From assembly GCA_016192065.1 (NCBI GenBank), contig JACPUX010000040.1, positions 37,115-101,114 on the forward strand: 64,000 bases of DNA, given 5' to 3'. The notes under the pieces were generated by a model, which was not told where the DNA came from, searched no databases, and was given only the letters and a program-made list of their open reading frames with translations. The position numbers and the translations under genes are program-made. Positions 26,976-35,867 of this stretch are shown in pieces (within the stretch, counting starts at the first letter, position 1; the number at the start of each line of letters is the position of its first letter). Source of the stretch: Betaproteobacteria bacterium (GTDB lineage: Bacteria > Pseudomonadota > Gammaproteobacteria > Burkholderiales > Casimicrobiaceae).

Positions 26976-27482
26976 ATGCCTTCCGCTCGCCCGTTTAAGC
27001 TTGGCCTTTGCCTGGCCCTCCTGCTCGCCGTGCTCGCCGCCTGCGCCGGCGTTGGCACCTACACCGAGCGTCCCAAGGTGTCGCTGCTGTCCATGGCCCT
27101 CACCGGCGCCACGCCCTTGGAGCAGCGCTTCGCCATCAAACTGCGGGTGACCAATCCCAACGACGCCGACCTCGACATCACCGGACTGTCGCTCGAACTC
27201 GAAGTGAACGAGGTGGCGCTCGCCACGGTGGTCAGCGATCAATTCGTGAAGGTGCCGCGCTTTTCCAGCGCGGTGCTGGAGGCCGAAGCCGCCGCGAACC
27301 TGCTGGTGCTGCCCAAGCTCATCAAGGAAGCCGGACGCTCCGGCGGCGCGCTGCGCTACCGCATCAAGGGCGCGGTGGTGCTGGGCACCCCGGCGAGCCG
27401 CAACCTCGCCAGCACCGTCACCCAGGTAACCCAAAGGCTGCCCTTCGACCACAAGGGCGAATTCCAGCTCGAAGCGCGCTGA
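26976..27482 (+). CDS. LEA14-like (LEA_2) lipoprotein
   Basis: 168 residues from the ATG at 26976. A lipoprotein signal has lipobox L-A-A-C near residue 21. The mature domain follows the LEA type 2 pattern: PKVSLLSMALTGATPLEQRFAIKLRVTNPNDADLDITGLSLELEVN, then a strand-rich C terminus ending RLPFDHKGEFQLEA. These are beta-sandwich domains related to water-stress proteins, found as lipoproteins in many Proteobacteria with no precise known role. It is probably anchored to an envelope membrane. It is likely independent of the preceding operon. Confidence 0.85.
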   Translation: MPSARPFKLGLCLALLLAVLAACAGVGTYTERPKVSLLSMALTGATPLEQRFAIKLRVTNPNDADLDITGLSLELEVNEVALATVVSDQFVKVPRFSSAVLEAEAAANLLVLPKLIKEAGRSGGALRYRIKGAVVLGTPASRNLASTVTQVTQRLPFDHKGEFQLEAR

Positions 27483-27557
27483 ATACACGCCCCACAAGCC
27501 CGCGGGCAAATTCGTTCGGGGTTCGCCCGCCGACCGGCGAAGCCGGTTCCGTTCCAG

Positions 27558-27695
27558 TTCCAAATCAAGCGTTAACTTGGTCGGCTTCGCTGGGGCAGCT
27601 TCGCCGGCCCGGGCGCTTCGCCGGGCGGCTCGCCGTACGCCAGGTACGGTCTCGCCGCCGCTCCCTCGCCTTCGCGCTTCCATCTTGATTTGGAA
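27558..27695. repeat. 138-base element bounded by 12-base inverted repeats
   Basis: TTCCAAATCAAG at 27558-27569 and its exact complement CTTGATTTGGAA at 27684-27695 bracket 114 G+C-rich bases between the LEA14-like gene and a diguanylate cyclase. The arms are A+T rich, unlike the interior. It could be a small non-autonomous (MITE-like) element or a long hairpin ending both convergent genes. No target-site duplication was clear. Confidence 0.45.
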
Positions 27696-27701
27696 ATGGC
27701 A

Positions 27702-29447
27702 TCAGGCGGCGCGCTGGCCGCTCGGTGAGGCTGCAACGACAGCAGGGGCGACGCGGTTGCGCCCGGCGGCCTTGGCGCGGTAGAGCTGCATATCGGCGGC
27801 GCGCTGGAGTTCTTCGAGCGGGCCGTCGGCTCCCGCGGCGGCCACACCGATCGAAACCGTCACCTTGAGCCCCGCCCCGAGGCGGCTCCAATCATGTGCC
27901 GCCACCTGCTGCACGATCCGCTCACAGACCGCGCGGGCATCCTCGGCTCGGGTGTGGGGAAAGAAGATCAGGAATTCGTCGCCACCCTGGCGCAAGGCGA
28001 AATCCTCTCGTCGACAAAGGGCGCGCAAGATTGCGGCAACCTCACTGAGCACGGCGTCCCCCGCCAGATGCGACCAGTTGTCGTTGATGGTCTTGAAGTG
28101 ATCGATATCGATCACCGCCAGAGCCAGTGTTTCGTCCGTGGTGGGCTTGGCCCGACGCCACTCGGTGACCCAGATCTCGGCAAAGCGCCGATTGGGCAGG
28201 CCGGTGAGGGCGTCATGCCGAGCGGCCTGGTCGAGCGCGAGGTTCTCCTGGGCAAGCCGCGCATTCACCACCGCCAGTTCTCGCGCCCGCTGCTCGGCCT
28301 GGTCCCTGGCGGCCCGCGCCGCCGCGTACTCATCGCGCCAGGCGCTCAGCGCGAGGCTCAACTGCTCTTCGCTCGCCGCCATTTGTAGACGTATTTGTTC
28401 GTGGATCTTCAACTCCTGATAGGCGCGGTCGAAGCGTCCGGCGAGTTCGAACAGGTGTGCCCGTTCGCGATGGGCCTCCAGGATCGAAACCTTGAACTCC
28501 GCCTGCCGGTACGCGCCCAGCACTTCGTCGAACAAGCCCTCGGCGGTGGCGTAGTCGCCGGTTTCCGCCAGAATGCCGGCAAGATGAAACTGCACATCGG
28601 CGACGACTCGTTCCCAATGGTGTTCGCGCGCATAAGCCAGAACACCCTCCAGCTTTCTTGTTGCTTCGGCAAACCGCCCCAACCCGCGCAGCACGATGCC
28701 CATGTGCTGCTGGACGAGTTGCTCGTAGCCAGCCGCCTGCGCGGCCTGGCAATCGGCCAGCAGCAGCTCATAATCGCCCAGAATACCCTGCAGCGCCGAC
28801 GTTCCCCCGACGGCTTCGCCACGCCGCTTGAGGAGGTCGAGCGCGACCGCGCGCGAGGCGTAGAGATTGATGCGCGCGCGAAGACCAAGCTTGGTGTCCC
28901 CGCTGGCCTGAGCCAGGCTCAACGCCTGCCGAAAGTAACCCACCGCCTCGTCGGGCCGCTCGCAACTCATCAGCGTAATGCCCAGGTTCGCCAAGGCATC
29001 GAACTGTGCCCGGAGCGAAGTCTGCCGCGACAGGACCAAGGCCTGCTGGTGCGCGGCAATTGCTTCGGCGCGAGCGCCCAGGCGGCCATAGGCGAGACCC
29101 AGCGCGGACTGGATTTGGCGCGCCTCCTCGGCATCGTCAAGATCGGCATTGAGCGCCTGCGCTTCGAGCAGCGAGCGCACCACACCGCGATATTCGGCCA
29201 GCTCACTCTTGGCTCGAGCGCGGGCGCGCAGGGCGCGCACGCGCCAAAGAATATCACCCCGGTCGGCGGCAACACGCACCGCCGCATCGGCTGCATCCAA
29301 ACCGGCGTCAGGCCGGCCGTCGGCACACAGGGGCGGCACCAGCGCCACCAGGCGTTCAACGTCGGCAAGCTCATGCGCCGTGGCGATGAGCGCCACCAAC
29401 GCTTCGTCCTTGGGCAGGGACTCCGGGATCTCGATCGATGTGCTCAT
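27702..29447 (-). CDS. Diguanylate cyclase with N-terminal TPR repeats (second paralog)
   Basis: 581 residues from the ATG at 29447. Residues about 20-370 are TPR-like repeats (AIAAHQQALVLSRQTS, AVGYFRQALSLAQASGD, ATRKLEGVLAYAREH). A coiled coil follows (about 385-425), then a GGDEF domain with G488-G-D-E-F and an inhibitory site RRED five residues before it. There is no signal or membrane segment. It makes cyclic di-GMP. The HDOD gene upstream on the same strand ends 16 bases away, so the two are probably cotranscribed. Confidence 0.88.
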   Translation of the reverse strand: MSTSIEIPESLPKDEALVALIATAHELADVERLVALVPPLCADGRPDAGLDAADAAVRVAADRGDILWRVRALRARARAKSELAEYRGVVRSLLEAQALNADLDDAEEARQIQSALGLAYGRLGARAEAIAAHQQALVLSRQTSLRAQFDALANLGITLMSCERPDEAVGYFRQALSLAQASGDTKLGLRARINLYASRAVALDLLKRRGEAVGGTSALQGILGDYELLLADCQAAQAAGYEQLVQQHMGIVLRGLGRFAEATRKLEGVLAYAREHHWERVVADVQFHLAGILAETGDYATAEGLFDEVLGAYRQAEFKVSILEAHRERAHLFELAGRFDRAYQELKIHEQIRLQMAASEEQLSLALSAWRDEYAAARAARDQAEQRARELAVVNARLAQENLALDQAARHDALTGLPNRRFAEIWVTEWRRAKPTTDETLALAVIDIDHFKTINDNWSHLAGDAVLSEVAAILRALCRREDFALRQGGDEFLIFFPHTRAEDARAVCERIVQQVAAHDWSRLGAGLKVTVSIGVAAAGADGPLEELQRAADMQLYRAKAAGRNRVAPAVVAASPSGQRAA

Positions 29448-29463
29448 GCTCTGCTGACCCGTG

Positions 29464-30294
29464 TTAGTCCGCGGCCGAGGCTGGAATCTCCAGGGAAGCC
29501 AACAAGGCGGCATCGACTCCGAGCCAGCGCTCGGCCAAGGGCGCCCAAGTCTCCCAGGTAGCGCTCGGTCCGTCGGCCAAGCGCCGCCCTAGGGCCACCA
29601 GAGTGGTCAAGGCGGCGACCTCGTCGCTAACGTGGCTGAGTTGCGGCAAGGTATGGTGCAGGTTCACCGCATCGGAAATTTGCGCTGGCAACTTCCAATT
29701 GCGCACGATCAGCGCTCCGACCGCAGCGTGCTCGGTGCCGGCGGCGGCATCGAAGGCCAGGGCCGCGGCGTCGAACTCCGCCGGGTGGGCCACCCGCAAC
29801 ATCGGTGCATGCAGTGGAAAGCGGCGCAGCATCACGCACAGACCGGCGTCATGCACCAGCGCCGTGAAGTAGCCCGGATCGGCGAGGTCCCGCCGGTGCG
29901 AGCGCCGCGCCGCCTGAAAGGTACAGGCGGCCACGTCCGCCGAACGGGCCCAGATGGCATCGACGATGGCCGGATCAACCCCCGGGATCTTCCCCCGCAA
30001 GGCGCTGCTCACAGCAATTCCTAGTAGTTTGGTGGCCCCCAGGAGGGCAATGACCTCCGCCAGCGAGCGTGGCGCCCGCTGCTGATAGAACACCGGCGAG
30101 TTGGCCACCCGCACCAGGGCGCCGACCAGCACCGGATCCTGCTCGACGATGTCCGCCAGTTGGCGCGGCCCCATCCGCGGGTCCGCCGCGGCTTCGCGCA
30201 GGTGGAGCAAGGACTGGCTGGGCGACGGCAGGCTGACGCCGCTGGCGAGCACCGCCTCCAATACCGAATCTCGACCGCTGTCCGCCACGCTCAT
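29464..30294 (-). CDS. HDOD-domain protein
   Basis: 276 residues, almost entirely one HDOD domain: LPSPSQSLLHLREAAADPRMGPRQLADIVEQDPVLVGALVRVANSPVF, then RSLAEVIALLGATKLLGIAVS and LVHDAGLCVMLRRFP, with late HAAVGALIVRNWKLP. HDOD proteins are HD-superfamily relatives without proven hydrolase activity, often linked to cyclic di-GMP signalling and chemotaxis. It sits just upstream of a diguanylate cyclase, 16 bases apart, supporting a joint signalling role. Confidence 0.88.
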   Translation of the reverse strand: MSVADSGRDSVLEAVLASGVSLPSPSQSLLHLREAAADPRMGPRQLADIVEQDPVLVGALVRVANSPVFYQQRAPRSLAEVIALLGATKLLGIAVSSALRGKIPGVDPAIVDAIWARSADVAACTFQAARRSHRRDLADPGYFTALVHDAGLCVMLRRFPLHAPMLRVAHPAEFDAAALAFDAAAGTEHAAVGALIVRNWKLPAQISDAVNLHHTLPQLSHVSDEVAALTTLVALGRRLADGPSATWETWAPLAERWLGVDAALLASLEIPASAAD

Positions 30295-30377
30295 TGTCCA
30301 CCCGTCCCAAGCGTGGTAACGGCACTCTGCTGCGAAAGCTTGAACCGTCTGGGGAGACGCGGTTCAGATCAAGATCC

Positions 30378-30410
30378 GTCATTCCCGCGCCGGCCGGAAT
30401 TCAGCGATTC
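30378..30410. repeat. Dispersed palindromic repeat
   Basis: CGTCATTCCCGCGCCGGCCGG followed by AATTCAG, in the gap between the HDOD gene and the DUF3617 gene. It is related in style to the copies near 11120 and 55500. Confidence 0.5.
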
Positions 30411-30471
30411 ACCAGCAAGGGCGAGCGCCGGTCGCCGGGTCAAGACCCATGCGCCGGTGCACGCGTAGCGC

Positions 30472-30915
30472 TCAACTCGCCTTGCAGGCCCCGAGGCGTT
30501 TTCCGTTATGCACCTGGGTCATTTCCATTTTCTGGCCCTGCATGTTCATGCGAATGTGCATGGTGCCGGTGTAGGAATCTCCCTTGTAGGTCGAACTGCC
30601 TTTGGTGAAGCTGTCGCCCTGCGGTGTTTGGCACTTCATGCTGTAGGTGACGGTGTTGCCCGACTCCTTGAAGTCGACCATTTCGCATTTGCCGTTCTTG
30701 CTGTTTTGCTGCTCGACGATGCGCCGCCCGTCGGCGACATCGCGATCGGTGTAGCAGTGCTTGAAGGTCATCGGCGGCGGCTGCATGGGCATACCTTCCA
30801 TCTTGCTCTGAATGGTCATTTCCCACTGACCCTCCTTCATGGCCGGCCCGGCGGCGGCGGCCCCGGCGAAGGCGGCGAGGCAGAGCGTCAACGCGGCGGC
30901 TGGGTATCGGTTCAT
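30472..30915 (-). CDS. DUF3617-family exported protein
   Basis: 147 residues from the ATG at 30915; the frame is open further upstream without coding character. A signal peptide is cleaved near AAAAGPA (residue about 24). The mature part GPAMKEGQWEMTIQSKMEGMPMQPPPMTFKHCYT matches the start of DUF3617 proteins, with Cys residues at HCYT, KCEMV, MKCQT and GACKAS. The function is unknown for the family. The gene is divergent from the DMT transporter, 90 bases apart. Confidence 0.85.
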   Translation of the reverse strand: MNRYPAAALTLCLAAFAGAAAAGPAMKEGQWEMTIQSKMEGMPMQPPPMTFKHCYTDRDVADGRRIVEQQNSKNGKCEMVDFKESGNTVTYSMKCQTPQGDSFTKGSSTYKGDSYTGTMHIRMNMQGQKMEMTQVHNGKRLGACKAS

Positions 30916-31005
30916 GGCGATTCCTTTCGTGGCGGATTGGACAAACGGGGCAATTATACGTACCTTCGCGCCTTCGCCTCCAGCCGCCCTCCCGTTCAAC
31001 CTGCC

Positions 31006-31917
31006 ATGGCGCATATTTCGCGCACTTCGCTGCCTCCTCTGGGGCTCCTGCTCGTGGCGATCCTGAGCCTCGGCTGGGGCGTCAATTGGCCGGTGATGAA
31101 GTTCGTGGTCACCGAAATCCCGGTACTGCACTTCCGCATGATTTGCCTCGGCGGCGGCGCCCTGGGCCTATTTCTGCTGGCGCGCCTGGCCCGGCAGCCC
31201 CTGGACGTACCCACCGGGCAATGGCCGCGGCTCCTGGTGATTGCCCTCTTCAACACCATTGCCTGGAATCTCTGCACCGGCTACGCCATCACCATGCTGC
31301 CGGCGGGCCGCGCCTCGATCCTGGGTTTTACCATGCCGCTCTGGAGCGTGCCGCTGTCGATGTGGCTGCTGCGCGAGCGGCCTTCGCCGCATCGCCTCGC
31401 CGGGCTGGCCGCGGGAATCGCCGGCCTGGCGCTGCTGGTCTGGGACGAGGCCAACCGCCTCCAGGGCGCGCCCCTGGGCGCGGCACTGATGCTGACCGCG
31501 GCTTTCGCCTGGGCGATCGGCACGCTGGTGATCAAGCTTTATCCAGTCGAGCTGCCACCTTCCTCGCTCACCGCCTGGCAACTGGGACTGGCTTTACCGC
31601 CGATCGCCCTGGCGGCATTTCTGTTCGAGCCCCAAGGCATGCCGCGCCCCAGTGTTGAACAGGGCATCGGCCTGGCCTATGTGGTGTTGGTGGCCTTCGT
31701 GCTCTGCCACTGGGCTTGGTACAAGCTGGTAACCCTGGTCTCGGTGACCGTGAGTTCCATCAGCAGCATGCTCGTACCCGTGGTCGGCGTGCTCTCCGGC
31801 ATGTGGATGTTGGGTGAGGAGCTGCGCTGGCAGGAGATCACCGCCTTGGTGCTGGTGCTTGGCGCGCTCGCTTCGGTGCTGCTGGCGCCTTCGCCGCCAC
31901 CGCGCCAGGGGTCTTGA
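31006..31917 (+). CDS. DMT-superfamily (EamA) transporter
   Basis: 303 residues with ten predicted membrane segments in two EamA repeats (about 8-140 and 155-295). Signatures are LSLGWGVNWPVMKFVV at the start, RASILGFTMPLWSVPLSMWLLRERPS in the first repeat, and SVTVSSISSMLVPVVGVLSGMWMLGEELRWQEITAL in the second. It is probably an inner-membrane exporter of metabolites or amino acids; the substrate is not assignable. Its last 80 bases overlap the end of the convergent S9 peptidase gene. Confidence 0.9.
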   Translation: MAHISRTSLPPLGLLLVAILSLGWGVNWPVMKFVVTEIPVLHFRMICLGGGALGLFLLARLARQPLDVPTGQWPRLLVIALFNTIAWNLCTGYAITMLPAGRASILGFTMPLWSVPLSMWLLRERPSPHRLAGLAAGIAGLALLVWDEANRLQGAPLGAALMLTAAFAWAIGTLVIKLYPVELPPSSLTAWQLGLALPPIALAAFLFEPQGMPRPSVEQGIGLAYVVLVAFVLCHWAWYKLVTLVSVTVSSISSMLVPVVGVLSGMWMLGEELRWQEITALVLVLGALASVLLAPSPPPRQGS

Positions 31918-33895
31918 GTCGCGACCCGCCGAAGCGTGCCAGCCAGTCGAGAAACTCCTGGGTCCAGCGCTGCGCATTACGCGGCTTGAGGATCCAATGA
32001 TTCTCATCGGGAAAGACCAAGAGCCGCGCCGGCACACCACGCGCCTTAAGTGTGGCGTAATACTGCAAGCCCTGCGCGGCCGGCACGCGGTAGTCGAGTT
32101 CGCCATGGATCACCAATGTCGGCGTGGCGCAGTTTCCGGCGAAATGGTGCGGCGACTGGCGCATCACCCGCTGCTCGTCGTCCCAGTGGAAGGCGCCCAG
32201 CTCGTGATTGAAATAGCTGTAGACATCGGTGGCCATCATGCTCACCCAATCCCAGCAGCCGGCGTGACACACATAGGCGCGATAGCGTGAGCTGTGACCG
32301 TTCAGCCAGGCCACCATGTAGCCGCCATAACTGCCGCCGGCGGCGTACAGGCGCCGTGGGTCGATGCATCCCTGGGCGAGCATGAAATCGGTGGCGGCTT
32401 CGAGGTCCGCGAGCTCCTTCTCGCCATAACAGCCATTGTCGCTTTCCAGAAAACTCTGCCCCCAGCCGCTGGAGCCATGGTAGTTGACGCTGACCACGAC
32501 ATAACCCTGGGCGGCGAAGATCTGCGCATTCCAGCGAAAATGAAAGAAATCCAGCCAGGCTGAATGCGGCCCGCCGTGAATCAGGTGCAGCAGCGGCCAT
32601 TTTCTGGCCGGGTCGAAGCGCGGCGGATAAGTCACCCACATCTGCACCGGCTCGCCCCCGGCACCAGTCACTCGAAGCTCGCGTACCTCGCCCAAGCGGG
32701 CACGCTCGACGATGCGCTGCCCGGGCGCGAACAACACTCGCTCGGCCTCGTTCGCGCTGCGCGCGCAGACCTCGGGCGGCAGGCACATGCTGGAGTGGGT
32801 ATAGACCACCGTGCGGCCATCCGAGCCGAGATCAAAACCGGTGACGGTGCCAGCGCCGGTGAGGCGCTCGGGTTGAGTGTCCTCCAGGGCGACGCGGAAA
32901 AGCGGCTGATGACCGCGGTCTTCGGCCAGACAGTAGAGCGCGCTGGAATCGCGCGCCCAGCGCAAATGTGAAGGCGCGCGATCCCATTCGGCGGCCAAAC
33001 GGCGGGTCGCGCCGCCCTTGCGTTCGCGTATGCTGAGGCGCGGCTGGTCGTCGAGGGAGCGATGATAGTCGCAACTCAGGTAGGCCAGCCGTCGGCCATC
33101 GGGGGAGTAGCTCGGCTCGGTATTCGAGCGGCGGCTGCCGGCGGTAAGATTCTTCCACTTGCCGCTGGCCACGTCGACGGTGACGATGTCGCAGTCATTG
33201 CCCCATTTCGGCTCGGCCGAAAAATCCACGGAGAGCGCGATTTCGCGCCCATCCGGGCTGATGTCGAAGAACTCGCGGCTGGGGTCGAACCACAGGAGCG
33301 AAAACGCGCTGCCGCCCAGCAGATCGCGGCACTGGCCGCCGCCCAGGCTGGCGATGTAAATGCGCGGCACGCGCCCATCGGTGAGCCAGTGGTCCCAGTA
33401 GCGATAACTGAGGTGCTCACTGGCGTGGGCTTTGACCGGATCTTTTTCCTGCTCGCGCATGCGCCGCGCCTGCGCTTGCGGGGTGGCCAGATCGGGCCAG
33501 GCCCAGGAGATGAAGGCGAGGTGGCGGCCGTCGGGAAACCAGCGCAGGTTCGAGGCGCCGGTGGCCAGCCGGGTGACCCGCCGCGCCTCGCCGCCATCGG
33601 GGTCGATGACATAGACCTGGGGCACCTCGTCGCCGTCACGCTTGGCGATGAAAGCGATCCGCCGGCCATCGGGCGACCAGCGCGGGTCGGAACCGCTGCT
33701 CGCCTCGGCCAGGCGACGCCGTGCCCGGCCGCGCACCGCCTGAACCCAAATTTCATCGTGGGCTTCGTTTTTCGCCAGATCATAGCGGGTCAAGGCCACC
33801 ACCAGACGCGAACCATCGGGCGCAAGGCTCGGCGCGCCGGGGCGCGGGATGGCCCAAAGCTCTTCGACCGAAAACGGGCTCAAGCTGCTGCTCAT
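31838..33895 (-). CDS. S9-family prolyl oligopeptidase/acylaminoacyl-peptidase-like serine peptidase
   Basis: 685 residues. The N-terminal half is a beta-propeller of WD40-like PD repeats (WSPDGRRIAFIAKRDGD, WFPDGRHLAFIS, ISPDGREIALS, YSPDGRRLAYLS). The C-terminal catalytic domain (about 430-660) has HGGPHSAWLDFFHFRWN, the nucleophile S522 in GGSYGGY, D601 in GELDYRVP and H633 in DENHW, a full catalytic triad. There is no signal peptide, so it is probably cytosolic and degrades short peptides. The C-terminal tail (KAPAAPKRARQAPAPRR) overlaps the convergent transporter gene. Confidence 0.93.
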   Translation of the reverse strand: MSSSLSPFSVEELWAIPRPGAPSLAPDGSRLVVALTRYDLAKNEAHDEIWVQAVRGRARRRLAEASSGSDPRWSPDGRRIAFIAKRDGDEVPQVYVIDPDGGEARRVTRLATGASNLRWFPDGRHLAFISWAWPDLATPQAQARRMREQEKDPVKAHASEHLSYRYWDHWLTDGRVPRIYIASLGGGQCRDLLGGSAFSLLWFDPSREFFDISPDGREIALSVDFSAEPKWGNDCDIVTVDVASGKWKNLTAGSRRSNTEPSYSPDGRRLAYLSCDYHRSLDDQPRLSIRERKGGATRRLAAEWDRAPSHLRWARDSSALYCLAEDRGHQPLFRVALEDTQPERLTGAGTVTGFDLGSDGRTVVYTHSSMCLPPEVCARSANEAERVLFAPGQRIVERARLGEVRELRVTGAGGEPVQMWVTYPPRFDPARKWPLLHLIHGGPHSAWLDFFHFRWNAQIFAAQGYVVVSVNYHGSSGWGQSFLESDNGCYGEKELADLEAATDFMLAQGCIDPRRLYAAGGSYGGYMVAWLNGHSSRYRAYVCHAGCWDWVSMMATDVYSYFNHELGAFHWDDEQRVMRQSPHHFAGNCATPTLVIHGELDYRVPAAQGLQYYATLKARGVPARLLVFPDENHWILKPRNAQRWTQEFLDWLARFGGSRLKTPGAVAAKAPAAPKRARQAPAPRR

Positions 33896-33985
33896 GCTTC
33901 CTCCGCGCCGCGCCGCGGGCTGCCGCGCGCGCCTGGCGTTTTGTTAGAATTGCCTGGATTGTACCGAATCGGTCGGGGATCAAAT

Positions 33986-34198
33986 ATGGAAATGAAGCGC
34001 CTGTCCAGCGGAACCTTGCGCGCCGCCGGCTTTGACGAGCGCAACCGGGTGTTGCAGGTGGAATTCAGCAACGGTCAGATCCTGGAGTACCGCGGCGTAT
34101 CCGCCGAAGTGGCGCGGCGCCTCCTGTCCTCGTCCGCGGCGGCCAGCTATTTCCGCGACAACATCGAAGAGGAATTCACCGCCCGCCGCGTGAAGTAG
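33986..34198 (+). CDS. KTSC-domain small protein
   Basis: 70 residues: MEMKRLSSGTLRAAGFDERNRVLQVEFSNG then EYRGVSAEVARRLLSSSAAASYFRDNI. This matches the KTSC domain (strand-strand, Y-x-V-P/S-helix, YF-x-x-x-I), named for its occurrence at the C terminus of some lysyl-tRNA synthetases and also found alone. GGGG lies about 8 bases before the ATG at 33986; a second ATG is two codons later. It is divergent from the S9 peptidase. The role of solitary KTSC proteins is not established; nucleic-acid or tRNA binding is a guess. Confidence 0.82.
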   Translation: MEMKRLSSGTLRAAGFDERNRVLQVEFSNGQILEYRGVSAEVARRLLSSSAAASYFRDNIEEEFTARRVK

Positions 34199-34339
34199 GG
34201 CTTGTCCGCGGACCGTCCGGCCACGGCGGAATCGCCGCTTCGCGGTTGATCCTAACGATCTGGTGGCTTCGGCCCTGGCGGGCCTTAGAACACCCCACGG
34301 AGGGCGCCAGACCGCCGGCTTCGCCTCGCACCCCCGGCC

Positions 34340-34639
34340 TTAGCGCGGATAGCGGTAATAGCGCTCGTTCAGAAGCATGGCCACGGCCTCGATGTCCTCG
34401 CCGGTCCAGTTGAGTCCGGCGTTGTTCTGCCAGCGGCGCACTTGATTGGCAAGCCCGGCCCAATCCTTGGCGAGCCGCTGGTCACGCCAATGCAGCTCCT
34501 TGCTGTGGCAAGTTCCGCAATGGTTTTCATAGAGCATGGCGCCTCGACTGCGCGGCAGTTGGTCGGTGGTCTGAGCGCCGGACGGCGCGTGCAGGAGCGC
34601 CAGCATCGCGCCGAGCGCCAAGTTGAGAGTGCTACGCAT
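34340..34639 (-). CDS. Small c-type cytochrome
   Basis: 99 residues from the ATG at 34639. A signal peptide is cleaved near GAQTT (residue about 22). The haem site is C41-G-T-C-H45, with M88 in VAMLL the probable sixth ligand. The spacing of the WTGEDIEAVAMLLNERYYRY end is like short class I cytochromes c. It is periplasmic and transfers single electrons. No oxidase or dehydrogenase gene is adjacent, so the partner is unknown. Confidence 0.88.
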   Translation of the reverse strand: MRSTLNLALGAMLALLHAPSGAQTTDQLPRSRGAMLYENHCGTCHSKELHWRDQRLAKDWAGLANQVRRWQNNAGLNWTGEDIEAVAMLLNERYYRYPR

Positions 34640-34844
34640 ATTGAACTCGCTCCTTGCTGAATCAGGGTTGGTCATGGAGCTCGCTCACGCAGAACTCCCT
34701 CCTTACGGTTCCGTTGTGCACTGCTCGCCCGTGCTCCATGAGGCGCGGACCAAACCAGGATTCGCCCTTCCGGCCGCAGTCCAGGCCACTCAAGGAACCG
34801 GGTACCGGACTTCGCCGGTGCAACGGTATCAGTCATGCGTCTGC

Positions 34845-35867
34845 TCAATCGAGCAGGTCGATCTCATCGGCATCGTCATCGGCGGGAACCTCTTTGCGCC
34901 GAGCCTCGGCCTGCTGGCTCAAGGTGGCGGCGTTGGCGAAGAAGGTGTCCAGAGGCTTGCCGGCACGCAAGCGCAGGGCGCCTGGGTAAATGCGCTCGTC
35001 CATGCCGATGTGATTGACATTGCGAGCATCGCTGCGCGACTGCACCCACAACGAGGTACCGCCGACCAGCAGCGGCAGCACCGCGGCCAGGATCACCGCA
35101 TGCCGCGCCGCGAGGTGCGAGGCGATGCTCAAATGACCGAAGAGCAGCGCGCCGAAACCGAGCACGCCCAGCAGCAGCTCGCGGCTCGGCCAGGGCGGCA
35201 GCGACCAGGCGAAGGCGGCAATCTCCAGGAGATTCTCGATCACGCCGATCGCCACCATGACACCGAAGAACAGTGCCGCCTGGCGCAGCCACCGCCACTC
35301 CCCAGTGAGCATGCGCGCGAGCAACGCCCAGGCGGTAATCCAGATCGCCGCGGCTCCCGCCGAAAACGCCACATGGGTGACCATGCTGGAGGCCACATCG
35401 CGCGGTGCCTCGACCCAGGCGGCATAGGCGCCATAGAGCAGGAAGGCGCCGGCCCCGGCCAAGGCCAGGCGACCGGATGCGCTCGCCAGTTCGAGCCGCG
35501 CCGAGCCCTCAGGCTTTTCCGCGGGCAGCTTCTCACTGGCGGTGCGCACACGCAAGCGCGTGCGACCGATCTGGAACACCTCTCCGGTGAGCAGCGCCTC
35601 GGTGGCTCCGTGCTCGCGTTTGCCGCCCACCACCAGGCCGTTGAGCGAACCCAGGTCACTCAGGCGCACCGCGCCCGTGTCGTCGACGGCGATGCGGACA
35701 TGCACCGCGGCGGCGTGGGCGTCGTCGATCAACACATCGGCGGCCAACCCCCGTCCCACGGTGGCCTCACCCCTGCCTTCGACCAGGGGAAAGCGCAAGC
35801 GGGTTTGCGCCCGGCCGTGATGGTCGAGCACTTCGACCAGAAAGCTGTCGGGCCTCACGGCGTCCAT
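34845..35867 (-). CDS. FHA-domain membrane protein
   Basis: 340 residues from the ATG at 35867, which lies 13 bases inside the preceding protease gene. Residues about 20-108 are a forkhead-associated domain (EATVGRGLAADVLIDDAHAAAVHVRI, DLGSLNGLVVGGKR), which usually binds phosphothreonine peptides. Six hydrophobic segments follow between about 132 and 276, then a soluble acidic tail ending DDDADEIDLLD. The overlap with the trypsin-like protease suggests one operon. The pair resembles FHA/serine protease signalling cassettes, but no Ser/Thr kinase is nearby. Confidence 0.82.
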   Translation of the reverse strand: MDAVRPDSFLVEVLDHHGRAQTRLRFPLVEGRGEATVGRGLAADVLIDDAHAAAVHVRIAVDDTGAVRLSDLGSLNGLVVGGKREHGATEALLTGEVFQIGRTRLRVRTASEKLPAEKPEGSARLELASASGRLALAGAGAFLLYGAYAAWVEAPRDVASSMVTHVAFSAGAAAIWITAWALLARMLTGEWRWLRQAALFFGVMVAIGVIENLLEIAAFAWSLPPWPSRELLLGVLGFGALLFGHLSIASHLAARHAVILAAVLPLLVGGTSLWVQSRSDARNVNHIGMDERIYPGALRLRAGKPLDTFFANAATLSQQAEARRKEVPADDDADEIDLLD

